A DNA stretch of 25,599 bases from a virus: positions 1 to 25,599 of the IMG/VR virus record IMGVR_UViG_3300010885_049495. One strand, given 5' to 3'. A program made the translations under genes and the position numbers. Shown piece by piece: positions 6,312 to 14,317 of the stretch; the first letter of the stretch is position 1, and each line of letters opens with the position of its first letter. Below the pieces are notes generated by a model. The model was not told the DNA's origin, did not search any database, and saw only the letters and a program-made list of their open reading frames with translations.

Positions 6312-7588
6312 AGAAACTTTACTCGCGGCAGGAAAAACACGTGGAGTCACTGATCTCTGCTCTTGGTAAATATGGATCCGCGCTCGATAGCTCCGAAACT
6401 GGTACTGGAAAAACGGTATGTGGGGCGGAGATAGCTTCAAGGGCTAATGGAAACATCTTGGTCGTGTGCCCGAAGGCGGTAATTCCGTCCTGGGAGCGAG
6501 AGATGGCCGAGCGAAACGTACCCGCGCAAGTTATCAATTATGATAAGCTACGCAAGGGAAACACCCCCTACGGAAAGTGGCAGAACAAAAAATGGGTTTG
6601 GACGATTCCACCATCGTTAATCATTTTTGACGAGGCTCACAAATGTAGTGGAGTAGGGACTCAGAACTCGAAGATGTTGATCGAGGCAAAAGATCGGCAC
6701 GCCGTCCTTCTGCTTTCCGCAACGATTGCCAGTTCGCCACTCCAAATGCGTGCTGCCGGATGGCTGCTAGGAGCCCATATGTTGGGCAACTTTTGGCAAT
6801 GGTGCATGAAATACGGTTGCGTCAAGAATCGATGGAATGGGGTTGAGTTCGTTGGCAACGAATCGCATATCCAAGCTATCGCAAGCCTGATCGCGCACCG
6901 TTGCTCCCGCATGACGGTTGCTGATCTCAAAGATCATTTCCAGGAGACGCAGATCATCACGGAGCCGCTTGATTTTGGAAACGAGATCCATTCGATCTAC
7001 GAAGAAATGGAGAAGGAGCTGATTAAGCTACAAGAACGTAGTATGCTTGATGCACAAGATTCTGCAGCAGAAGCATTGATTGCCCAGCTTCGCGCACGTC
7101 AACGAGTCGAGTTGCTCAAAGTTCCGGTGATCGTCGAGATGGCGGAAGACTTACTTGCGGAAGGGAAGAGCGTAGCCATTTTTGCAAACTTCAATGCAAC
7201 CATCGAAGCTCTCGTTTCAAAGCTCAATATCAAGGCCGGAATCTCCGTGATCCACGGCAATCAAACAGCGGGTGAACGACAGACTGCAATTGATCTTTTT
7301 CAGACAGATGTATCTCGCGTCATCATTTGCAATACAGCCGCAGGAGGAGTTGGAATCAGCCTTCACGACATTACCGGCAAGCATCCGCGTGCCTCAATCA
7401 TCTCTCCGGATTGGAACGAAAAAAATATTATCCAGGTCATCGGACGAGTGCATCGAGCCGGAGGTAAAACGCCGTCGATGCAACGGATTTTATTTGCCGC
7501 CGGAACCGTCGAAGAAAGCGTTCAAAAATCTGTCAACAAGAAAATCAAGCGGCTCAAAGTCTTAAATGAATATAGTACTTGTGATTAG
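6308..7588 (+). CDS. SF2 (DEAH/SNF2-like) helicase
   Basis: 426 residues. Motif I ETGTGKT (30-36), motif II DEAH (108-111), motif III SAT (137-139) and motif VI QVIGRVHR (376-383) define a two-RecA-domain superfamily 2 ATPase. The compact size and the C-terminal half (IFANFNATIEALV, VIHGNQT, GISLHD) resemble phage SNF2-like helicases that accompany replication genes. It probably remodels or unwinds DNA during replication or recombination. The stop codon lies within the loop of a strong hairpin (7576-7597), likely the end of this operon segment. Confidence 0.9.
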   Translation: MKKLYSRQEKHVESLISALGKYGSALDSSETGTGKTVCGAEIASRANGNILVVCPKAVIPSWEREMAERNVPAQVINYDKLRKGNTPYGKWQNKKWVWTIPPSLIIFDEAHKCSGVGTQNSKMLIEAKDRHAVLLLSATIASSPLQMRAAGWLLGAHMLGNFWQWCMKYGCVKNRWNGVEFVGNESHIQAIASLIAHRCSRMTVADLKDHFQETQIITEPLDFGNEIHSIYEEMEKELIKLQERSMLDAQDSAAEALIAQLRARQRVELLKVPVIVEMAEDLLAEGKSVAIFANFNATIEALVSKLNIKAGISVIHGNQTAGERQTAIDLFQTDVSRVIICNTAAGGVGISLHDITGKHPRASIISPDWNEKNIIQVIGRVHRAGGKTPSMQRILFAAGTVEESVQKSVNKKIKRLKVLNEYSTCD

Positions 7589-7614
7589 TCACAAGTAGTG
7601 GTTTCATCTACCAC
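7576..7614. terminator. Tandem hairpins at the end of the helicase gene
   Basis: TACTTGTGA (7576-7584) and TCACAAGTA (7589-7597) pair perfectly over 9 bp with a TTAG loop that includes part of the stop codon. Immediately after, GTGGT (7598-7602) and ACCAC (7610-7614) form a second stem. No T-tract follows, so this may be an RNA 3'-end stabiliser or a regulatory structure before the nuclease gene, not a classical intrinsic terminator. Confidence 0.5.
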
Positions 7615-7645
7615 GCACCTACCCTTAAAACACAACTAGCCCCAT

Positions 7646-8758
7646 ATGTCTGAGATCGTAAAGCACACCAACCCAACCACTCGACCCCATGCAGAATTCT
7701 CGCCGTCAGGCCTTGAAAAATACGAAAAATGCTCCGCTTTTCGTGGCAGGTCAGGGACGAACCCGATCGCTGAAGCCGGAAACCGGATCCACGAAGCAGT
7801 CGAAAAAGAAGACCCAGGAATGCTCGTCGACGAAGTCGAACGATCCCTTGCTGAATGGTGCCTCGCTTTTCTGGCTCACACCCGAAGAGAGAAAGCAGGG
7901 ACTGCTAATCTCTTGGCTTCTCATCAAGAAATCTTTCTTAAGATGCGACTTGGTGATCACGACACTTTTGGCACATCTGACCTCATTGATCTATACGATG
8001 ACGGAACAGCCGTCATGTACGACTGGAAGTCGGGGTGGAATAAAGTCACTGACGCCGAGTCGAACGCGCAAGTCTGGGCCTATGCGTTTGGCGTCTTCCA
8101 AAAATTTACCGAAGTCAACGAGTTGGCTTGCTACCTGGTCCTCCCCCGACGACAGGAAGTAACCTACGCAGTCTACAAGAGGTCCGATATGGACCGGATC
8201 AAGCTTCGCTTGTCCACGATCATTGCGAGGGCGAAAGCGGCGGCTGACTACAACCCGACTGAGGGTGTTTGTGATTACTGCTCAAAGCAGGGAACGTGTC
8301 CCGCGCTGGCGCAGAAAGCACTGCTCATCGGTCAGAGAGCCGGATTCGAGGTTCCCTCTTCCATATCCCTTGATGGGGATCCAGCGGACAGAGCGAAGCT
8401 CTTGAAGCTTGCGAATCTGCTCTCGAACTGGTGCGACGAGACCAAGAAAGAGATCCTTCGCCAAGCACTGGAGGAGGACGCCGAGATCCCAGGGTATCGC
8501 CTCGATCAGCGCCGGACGGCAAGGACGGTGGATAACCCATTGCTCGGGTACGATGCCATCAAGGAACTGGTATCGGTTGAAGAATTCCTACTGAGCTGCA
8601 CTCGGGTCTCGGTACCCCAGCTAGAAAAATTTGTCGCGGAACGGGCCCCCAAGGGGAAGAAGGCGGAAGCCAAGCAGAACCTTGAGGACCTACTCCGTGC
8701 CAATGGTGCGCTCCGCGAGGAGGGCATTATCCACATCCTCAAACCTGTAAGGGAATGA
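7646..8758 (+). CDS. DUF2800 / RecB-like PD-(D/E)XK nuclease with Fe-S-type cysteines
   Basis: 370 residues. The N-terminus has SPSGLEKYEKCSAFRG (C29) and a conserved His in NRIHEAVE (H49). The nuclease core shows D112 in GTSDLIDL and DWKSG (D126, K128), the PD-(D/E)XK active site, followed by a QVWAYA helix. C209, C212 and C218 (CDYCSKQGTC) together with C29 match the four-cysteine Fe-S pattern of Cas4/AddB-type nucleases. DUF2800 proteins typically occur in phage modules with a ssDNA-binding protein and PolA, as here. The role is probably DNA end processing in replication or recombination. Confidence 0.85.
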   Translation: MSEIVKHTNPTTRPHAEFSPSGLEKYEKCSAFRGRSGTNPIAEAGNRIHEAVEKEDPGMLVDEVERSLAEWCLAFLAHTRREKAGTANLLASHQEIFLKMRLGDHDTFGTSDLIDLYDDGTAVMYDWKSGWNKVTDAESNAQVWAYAFGVFQKFTEVNELACYLVLPRRQEVTYAVYKRSDMDRIKLRLSTIIARAKAAADYNPTEGVCDYCSKQGTCPALAQKALLIGQRAGFEVPSSISLDGDPADRAKLLKLANLLSNWCDETKKEILRQALEEDAEIPGYRLDQRRTARTVDNPLLGYDAIKELVSVEEFLLSCTRVSVPQLEKFVAERAPKGKKAEAKQNLEDLLRANGALREEGIIHILKPVRE

Positions 8759-8805
8759 GGGTTAATATACCACAACACTAAAACACACTAACCAGAAAAC
8801 ACACT

Positions 8806-9561
8806 ATGGCATCAATCACATTTAATCCCAAAGCCGGAGCTCCAGTCGTAGCCCCGACTGATGAAACCCCAGTCAGCGTTACCCTTGAGGTAGCAGCCCC
8901 ACAAAACCAGGCGATCACTGTCGTTAGCCCCAGCAGCAATGGTCCAGGCAACGTTGATCAGAGCGACATCATCCTTCCCAGGGTGAACCTTGTTCAGAAA
9001 ACCAGCGAACTCTGCAATATATTTGCACCAGGTAGTTTCATTTTTGAGAAAGAGGTAGTGCTCACCAAGACGGGAGAGCCTCTTACGGCTACTGTTCTAG
9101 ATATTGGGAAGTACTTCCAAGAGAAGATCGAGTACGGCTCGGGAGAGTTCGGTCGTCGCGCATCCTCTGAAGATGAGGTTGAGGCACTGGGCGGCACTAC
9201 GACTTACGGCATCGCCGATAAGCCCTACTTTGCGTCAGCCGCAAATATCCTCATGGCCGTCAAGGCTCCGGAGGGTCTAGCCGAAGATGTTCTCCTGCAG
9301 TTCCCATTCCCCTACATGGACGAGAACTACGCCATGGCCGTCTATACGGTCTCGTCGAGTTCCTACACCACGCTGGCGAAGAGGATCTTCACGGACAAGG
9401 CATTCATTTTGAAGGCTGGTCTCCATCTCGGTGAGTATTCGATCAAGTCGGAACTCAAGCGCAATGGTGCCAACTCCTGGTACGTGCCCGTAGCCGGAAT
9501 GCCCAAGAAGCACATCGATCCTAAGAAGGTCGAGTTCTTCGCAAGCCTGGCAAACCTCTAA
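8806..9561 (+). CDS. Putative phage ssDNA-binding / replication protein
   Basis: 251 residues. A low-complexity Pro/Val/Ala/Ser-rich N-terminal 50 residues precede a compact domain starting SDIILPRVNLVQKTSEL and dominated by beta-strand-like segments (ITV, LTATVLDI, YAMAVYTVSSSSYTTL). No catalytic motif is evident. It lies between the DUF2800 nuclease and the DNA polymerase, the slot normally taken by DUF2815-type ssDNA-binding proteins, so an SSB-like role is inferred from position and fold impression only. The leader (CACTAAAACACACTAACC...) is A/C-rich with no Shine-Dalgarno motif. Confidence 0.5.
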   Translation: MASITFNPKAGAPVVAPTDETPVSVTLEVAAPQNQAITVVSPSSNGPGNVDQSDIILPRVNLVQKTSELCNIFAPGSFIFEKEVVLTKTGEPLTATVLDIGKYFQEKIEYGSGEFGRRASSEDEVEALGGTTTYGIADKPYFASAANILMAVKAPEGLAEDVLLQFPFPYMDENYAMAVYTVSSSSYTTLAKRIFTDKAFILKAGLHLGEYSIKSELKRNGANSWYVPVAGMPKKHIDPKKVEFFASLANL

Positions 9562-9570
9562 TTGGATTTT

Positions 9571-9682
9571 GGTGGCTCGATGAAGGCATTGGAGCCAGAC
9601 GATGAGTCTGGACCCGACTTTCCGAGGGTTTCGTTCATTCCCCTCTATGTTGTGTCGTAGGAGAACACTTCATTGAGCCACC
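9571..9682 (+). ncRNA. Candidate structured RNA upstream of the DNA polymerase
   Basis: A 112-nt element fills the gap before the polymerase gene. Arms GGTGGCTCGATGAAG (9571-9585) and CTTCATTGAGCCACC (9668-9682) form a 15-bp closing stem whose only non-Watson-Crick pair is a G-U. Inside are CCAGAC-GATGA-GTCTGG (9595-9611), a weak ACCC/GGGT stem (9612-9629), and CTCTATG / CGTA(G)GAG with a 6-nt loop (9643-9663). The layout is a closed multi-branch junction, not a simple terminator, and no T-tract follows. It could be a cis-regulator of the polymerase, a processed small RNA, or a DNA-level structure. I do not recognise a known family. Confidence 0.6.
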
Positions 9683-9703
9683 TCTCCCTAACCCTAAAAA
9701 CAA

Positions 9704-11461
9704 ATGTCAATAGCTGCAGTGGATTTCGAGACTTACTATGATGCCGAAGTTTCAATCGTCACGCTCGGTGTTTACCACTATTTACGTCACCCCCAGAGTG
9801 ATATCTACCTCGTCTCAATCGCAACCGACACAGGACTCAAATACGTCGGCCACCCCAAAGACTTCGACTGGAGCCAGATTGCGGGCCCTCATTGGACGTG
9901 GCTCTCACACAACGCTCAGTTTGACCTTCCGGTCTTCCAAAGACTCCAAGAGCTTGAAGTAGGGAATACCTGCGATGTCACGGAACTCGCCGCATGGCAC
10001 GATACTGCTGACCTAGCCGCGTTTCTTGGGACTCCTAGATCGTTGAAGGAGGCTTCCAAGCACCTGCTGAACCTCGAGATCTCCAAAGATACTCGGGATA
10101 AGATGAAGGGGCAGCGTTGGGAGACCATGACCCCCGAATTCAGGGAGGAAACCAACCAATACGCCTTAAAAGACGCCGAAAACTGCCTTCAGATATGGCT
10201 TGAGTACGGCAGCTTGTGGCCCAAGCACGAGCGGGAAATCTCCCAAATGACACGTCAAATGGCCCTTCGAGGGGTTCCTTTGGACGTTGAAGGGCTGAAG
10301 AACGACATTCATAAGCTGGAAATGGACCTTTGGGAGATCGAGCAGTCGATCCCGTGGAAGGATACGCATTCCCTCTTATCTCCAATCGCACTTCGTGAGG
10401 AATGCGCCAAGTACGGGCTAGTACCTCCCGATTCGTTTGCCCAGGACGATCCGGATGCGGAAAAGTTTTTTGAAGAGCACGCTGCAAAGCACCCTTGGAT
10501 CCAGGGGGTGCGGGACTACCGCAAGGCGTCCAAGCATCTCAAGACCCTGCAGACGATGAAGAATCGTGAGCGTGGCGACGGATGGATGACCTACGGCTTG
10601 CGCTATGGCGGAGCCCACACGATGCGCGACAGTGGCGAAGCTGGGATTAACCTCCAGAACCTGCCAAAGGGTGTCGTAAGCGGCGTAGACGTTCGCAGCA
10701 AGATTAGAGCACCCAAGGGGTACACGTTTGCGATCGTCGATCTTTCGCAGATTGAGCCGAGAGTTCTTCACTGGCTAGCTGAGGACGAAACCATGCTGAA
10801 GTACATCAGGGAGATTCCCGATCTGTACGAGGCGCAGGCACGGGCCTGGGGTTTATTCAGCGGAGATGGTCAATTCAAGGGTACGGCCCAACGTCACACG
10901 ACGAAACAGCTTTCACTCGGTTTGGGCTACGGCATGGGCAGCAAGAAATTTGCTGACGTTGCCGGAGTAGAGCCTAAGGAAGCCAAGCGACTAACGGATC
11001 TCTACCGCAGCAAGAACCCGCAGGTTACCTCGCTATGGGGAAACCTGGAGAAGCAGATGCGGAAGATTGCAAACTCGCAGGGAGAGAAAGATTTCAAGAT
11101 GGACCTCAAGTCCGGTCGGCATATCCGCTACCGGAACGTCGGGAACATTAACGGAGGCCTCACCGCCGAGATCCCAAGGGCTGGCAAGCTCATGCGCCTT
11201 GGTTTTTGGGGCGGGGTTCTTACCGAGAACATCGTTCAGGCCACGGCACGCGATGTGTTCATGCATCAGTGCTTGAAGATCGAGGAGTCAGGGATACCTG
11301 TGCTCATGCGGGTGCACGACGAGGCGGTCTGCCTGGTCGGGGAAGGTAAAGCAGAAGAAAGCCTACAGAAGATCGTAGCAATCATGTCGACGGCACCGGA
11401 CTGGGCTAAAGGCCTACCGCTAGCCGCAGAAGGTTCCATTTCCAACGTCTATAAAAAGTAA
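9704..11461 (+). CDS. Family A DNA polymerase with 3'-5' exonuclease
   Basis: 585 residues, a short phage-type Pol I lacking a 5' nuclease. The N-terminal DEDDy exonuclease has DFE (D7, E9), HNAQFD and YALKD. Polymerase motif A is VDLSQIEPR (D346), motif B is RHTTKQLSLGLGYG (R397, K401) and motif C is HDE (538-540). The residue aligned with E. coli Phe762 is Leu405 (codon 10916-10918), which published phage work associates with temperate phages. Replicates the phage genome together with the primase-helicase whose ATG overlaps this stop codon (TAATG at 11459-11463). Confidence 0.95.
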   Translation: MSIAAVDFETYYDAEVSIVTLGVYHYLRHPQSDIYLVSIATDTGLKYVGHPKDFDWSQIAGPHWTWLSHNAQFDLPVFQRLQELEVGNTCDVTELAAWHDTADLAAFLGTPRSLKEASKHLLNLEISKDTRDKMKGQRWETMTPEFREETNQYALKDAENCLQIWLEYGSLWPKHEREISQMTRQMALRGVPLDVEGLKNDIHKLEMDLWEIEQSIPWKDTHSLLSPIALREECAKYGLVPPDSFAQDDPDAEKFFEEHAAKHPWIQGVRDYRKASKHLKTLQTMKNRERGDGWMTYGLRYGGAHTMRDSGEAGINLQNLPKGVVSGVDVRSKIRAPKGYTFAIVDLSQIEPRVLHWLAEDETMLKYIREIPDLYEAQARAWGLFSGDGQFKGTAQRHTTKQLSLGLGYGMGSKKFADVAGVEPKEAKRLTDLYRSKNPQVTSLWGNLEKQMRKIANSQGEKDFKMDLKSGRHIRYRNVGNINGGLTAEIPRAGKLMRLGFWGGVLTENIVQATARDVFMHQCLKIEESGIPVLMRVHDEAVCLVGEGKAEESLQKIVAIMSTAPDWAKGLPLAAEGSISNVYKK

Positions 11462-13629
11462 TGAAAATTTTCTCACTCCCCAATCTCGTCAGTCACATCG
11501 CAGCTATAACGCATGACGTTATACTCAGCACTACCCCGAACTCCCGCCCAGCGGGAATGACCAAGGAGAAGTACAACGATTGGTGCAGACAATCCACTAC
11601 CCAGGGTCACTTCATTTCCGCTTGGGAAGGTATCAACCCAGCTGGGAGGGTCGTGTCTAATAACCCTGCAAGGAAGTTGTACGGGATCATTGCCGACTAC
11701 GATAACCCAGGAGCTTTATCCAAGGTTCAGAGTCTTGGCTCCTCCACAAACCACCTGCCAACTTGGGTTGTAGAAAGTTTCTCTCCAGGCAAGTGCCGAC
11801 TGATCTGGCCCTTCGAGGACCCGATCCTGGTAACCAATGCTTCGATCACCGAGGCGTTCCTTAAAGAACTGGACGGGAAGATAAAGATCTCGAAAGCACT
11901 CCCAGGCTTTGATGCCTCCAGCTGGAAGGAGTCACAGTACTTTGAGCTAGGGACGAACTGGCAGCAGATTGCCGGAGCCACCCCGATCCCAAACTCACTG
12001 CTGTCCGAGTGTATGCTCAATGGTGGCTTGTCCGCCAAGATGGACATCGAGGATACCGAGATACCGCTGGACGTGATTGCCGAGGAGGTCGAGCGTCGCT
12101 GGCCTGGTCTGTGGGGCGGTCCGTTTGAAGAAGGTACCGTGGGCCCGTTGTTTTGGGTCCAGCCTTTCGTCAACCACCGCAGCGCAGTCATCCGGCCTAA
12201 CGGGATGGTTTGCTTTTCGACCAGAGCGGTCAGCAACTTCATGCCGTGGCGTGCGATCCTTGGAAACACGTTCATCGACAAGTATGAGACCGAGAGGGCA
12301 GCCAAGCTCGGGGAGATGTTTTACTTCGACGGGGCCCGCTACTGGACGGATTACAGCAACCCTGGCAAGTGGCGTTCCTACGCTGCAGGCGATGTCGAAA
12401 GGCATCTCAAGGAAGCCAAGTGCAACCCACGTCCGGCGAAGGGACAGTTCAACTCGGAGGTCGACAAGGTGATCCTGCACATTCAGAACAACCGATACGT
12501 GAATGCTGCAGTGCCGATGCTGTTTCATCACGATCGTATCGTCCCCTACAATGGCAGTGAGTATCTCAACATCTCCAACAAGAAGGTGATGCTTCCGGCT
12601 GAGGATGGTGACCCGAAGCTCTGGCCTTGGATCCACAATTATCTGTTTACGGGATTCGACGGAGAGCAGGACGGGATCCCAGCTATCGAGTTCCTTTTGG
12701 GTTGGTGGCAGCGTTTGTACAAAACGAGCCTTGAAGGTAACCCGCAGCAGGGCCAGTCGATCATCGTGGCCGGAGAGGCGCACACGGGTAAGAGCTTTCT
12801 CTCCAGGTGTCTGATCGGCTTCTCCATGGGTGGTAGTTGCACGGCGGAGGATCTCCTGCTGCAGCGTACCAAGTTCAACAAAGAGGCCGCGTACAACGCC
12901 ATATGGCGCTGCGATGATGCAATCGCCAAGGGGGACAACCATACCAAGCTGACGATCGCCCATAGCCTCAAAGCCATGGCGTCAAACCCTGTGGTAAACT
13001 TCCAGCCGAAGTTCATGGACTCCACGGAACTCCCGTTTAAGGGACGTGTCATACTGACCTGTAACGTCGATCCGGAGTCCCTAAAAATCCTCCCGTACCT
13101 CGACGGTTCCATCAAGGATAAGCTGATGCTATTCCGCATTGCGGCAAGGTTTCAGCCTCATTTCTTTGACAACAATCGCGAGAGCGAGGGCCGTGCACTG
13201 GCCGAGTTACCACACTTCCTGCGCTGGCTCCTGGACTACAAGGTGAACCCCGCAATCATCGATATTCATAACCCTCGTTTCCTTATCCGCAGCTTCCACC
13301 ACAAGACTCTTGTACAGGAGGCCAACAGTGAGCAGCCCGAGTCGATCATGGCCGAGCTGATCCACCGAGCAATGGTCAGCGTGCAGGCGACGGTGAAGAA
13401 GGGCGAGTCCAAGAAGATGACGGCTACCGAACTTGCCCAGGAGATCGAGGGCGTGGACCTTGGGAACACCCTCCGGCAGCTCGGGGGTATCGTTCACATG
13501 GGTAAACTGCTCCATAAGGTCATCGAGCAGAGGCTCTCGCCGCACCTGACAGAACCCCCTAAGCGGAGCACGGGTGGGGCTACCAGGTACGCTTTTGACC
13601 CTTGGGCTGACCTCGACGAGGCGGCGTAA
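11461..13629 (+). CDS. Bifunctional primase-helicase (AEP-like plus P-loop helicase)
   Basis: 722 residues. The N-terminal part holds YGIIADYD (residues 74-81), a D-x-D motif typical of archaeo-eukaryotic-type primase/polymerase domains, preceded by the WEGINPAGRVVSNNPAR stretch seen in phage primases. The C-terminal half has a P-loop GEAHTGKS (438-445), a Walker B-like IWRCDDA, and a downstream VILTCNVDP sensor-like motif, fitting SF3/D5-type hexameric helicases. It would prime and unwind DNA for the upstream polymerase. The 1-nt overlap with that gene suggests translational coupling. Class assignment within primase-helicases is uncertain. Confidence 0.82.
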   Translation: MKIFSLPNLVSHIAAITHDVILSTTPNSRPAGMTKEKYNDWCRQSTTQGHFISAWEGINPAGRVVSNNPARKLYGIIADYDNPGALSKVQSLGSSTNHLPTWVVESFSPGKCRLIWPFEDPILVTNASITEAFLKELDGKIKISKALPGFDASSWKESQYFELGTNWQQIAGATPIPNSLLSECMLNGGLSAKMDIEDTEIPLDVIAEEVERRWPGLWGGPFEEGTVGPLFWVQPFVNHRSAVIRPNGMVCFSTRAVSNFMPWRAILGNTFIDKYETERAAKLGEMFYFDGARYWTDYSNPGKWRSYAAGDVERHLKEAKCNPRPAKGQFNSEVDKVILHIQNNRYVNAAVPMLFHHDRIVPYNGSEYLNISNKKVMLPAEDGDPKLWPWIHNYLFTGFDGEQDGIPAIEFLLGWWQRLYKTSLEGNPQQGQSIIVAGEAHTGKSFLSRCLIGFSMGGSCTAEDLLLQRTKFNKEAAYNAIWRCDDAIAKGDNHTKLTIAHSLKAMASNPVVNFQPKFMDSTELPFKGRVILTCNVDPESLKILPYLDGSIKDKLMLFRIAARFQPHFFDNNRESEGRALAELPHFLRWLLDYKVNPAIIDIHNPRFLIRSFHHKTLVQEANSEQPESIMAELIHRAMVSVQATVKKGESKKMTATELAQEIEGVDLGNTLRQLGGIVHMGKLLHKVIEQRLSPHLTEPPKRSTGGATRYAFDPWADLDEAA

Positions 13630-13640
13630 AGACGTAAAAA

Positions 13641-13678
13641 CAACTACCCACCACCAACTATTCATGGGTGGGTAGTTG
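13641..13678 (-). terminator. Likely intrinsic terminator on the minus strand
   Basis: CAACTACCCACC (13641-13652) and GGTGGGTAGTTG (13667-13678) form a perfect 12-bp stem with a 14-nt loop. On the minus strand the stem is followed directly by TTTTT (complement of 13636-13640), a classical rho-independent form. On the plus strand it lacks a T-tract but could still fold just after the primase-helicase stop. Minus-strand termination here would end a transcript coming from the non-coding region to the right. Confidence 0.6.
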
Positions 13679-13686
13679 GTGAGCTG

Positions 13687-13751
13687 GACGTGTACAAGGC
13701 TTCGACATGTCGTAAAAACGTGTCGAAGAAACCCGTTTTTCTGTACACGTC
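13687..13751. repeat. Two-tier nested inverted repeat
   Basis: Outer arms GACGTGTACA (13687-13696) and TGTACACGTC (13742-13751) are perfect. Inner arms CTTCGACA (13700-13707) and TGTCGAAG (13721-13728) are also perfect, with CGT/ACG closing around AAAA inside. The two tiers share one dyad region but are offset by a 13-nt 3' segment containing GTTTTT. It may be a foldable RNA or a double operator near the origin. Confidence 0.6.
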
Positions 13752-13771
13752 TTGGTGCCCACTTGGTGCCC
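13751..13771. repeat. Tandem direct repeat CTTGGTGCCC
   Basis: CTTGGTGCCC occurs at 13751-13760 and 13762-13771, 11 bp apart, at the right edge of the nested inverted repeat. The spacing of one helical turn suits protein binding on one DNA face. An AT-rich run (about 13809-13832) follows. Confidence 0.5.
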
Positions 13772-13954
13772 GATTATTTGAACCATTCGGCTAGGGTTGG
13801 AGCAGTCTTGATATTATATTATTTGTTATATTGCGACCCTGCATCCCTGTTTCCCTGAACCACTTAATCAAGGGTTCAAGGTTAAATAAAAGGATAGTAA
13901 ATTGCAGTAATCAGTACGTAAAGCTATGTTTAACATAATTAATGGCTAGATTTA

Positions 13955-14276
13955 GTGAGGGGAGTGAGGGTAACAGTGAGGGTAGAATATTTTACCCTCA
14001 CTCGGTAAACCCCTGTCGGAAAGACATTTAACCCACGGAGTGAGGGTAGTGAGGGTAACTAGCAAATTACATGTGTGTGTATGTACAATGCCAATACATG
14101 TAATTATATAACATACATTAACTCTTATATACTACTTCTTCCTGCACACATAAATTAAAAGTTACCCTCACTCCCCTCACTCTCACCCTTATCTGTCTTA
14201 AAATCAACGAGTTATGTAGTGAGGGTAAAATTTTTCTACCCTCACTTTACCCTCACTTTGCCAGTTTTACCCTCAC
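13955..14276. repeat. Iteron array, candidate replication origin
   Basis: Ten perfect copies of the 9-mer GTGAGGGTA: plus orientation at 13964, 13976, 14040, 14049 and 14219; minus orientation at 13993, 14163, 14237, 14248 and 14268. Variants GTGAGGGGA (13955) and TCCCCTCAC (14172) complete an 18-bp unit that recurs exactly in inverted orientation at 13955-13972 and 14163-14180. The two clusters flank an AT-rich core (14058-14160). Iterons around an AT-rich unwinding region are typical of replication origins, and the array lies 325 bp after the replication genes. A partition or repressor-binding array is the main alternative. Confidence 0.7.
14065..14105. repeat. Inverted repeat in the AT-rich core of the iteron region
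   Basis: AATTACATGT (14065-14074) and ACATGTAATT (14096-14105) are perfect 10-bp arms around a 21-nt spacer. The element lies inside the AT-rich segment between the two iteron clusters, where duplex opening or initiator binding would be expected. Confidence 0.55.
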
Positions 14277-14317
14277 TCGCCCCCTCCGGGGAGTGTGTCT
14301 CAAATGGGGGTCGTGAT

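Noticed and set aside
11995-12963. 322-codon minus-strand ORF
   Set aside because: It lies inside the primase-helicase, which has clear primase and P-loop motifs. The antisense product shows no recognisable motif and is a shadow of GC-biased codons.
13834-13850. GACCCTGCAYCCCTGT-like repeat shared with 17582-17596
   Set aside because: Similar 16-18 bp C-rich words also occur in coding DNA (about 16376 and 21715); at 17575 it is part of a hairpin loop. No consistent function could be supported.
13955-14276. CRISPR array
   Set aside because: The repeats are 9 bp, in both orientations and irregularly spaced, so they are iterons and not a CRISPR; no cas genes are present.
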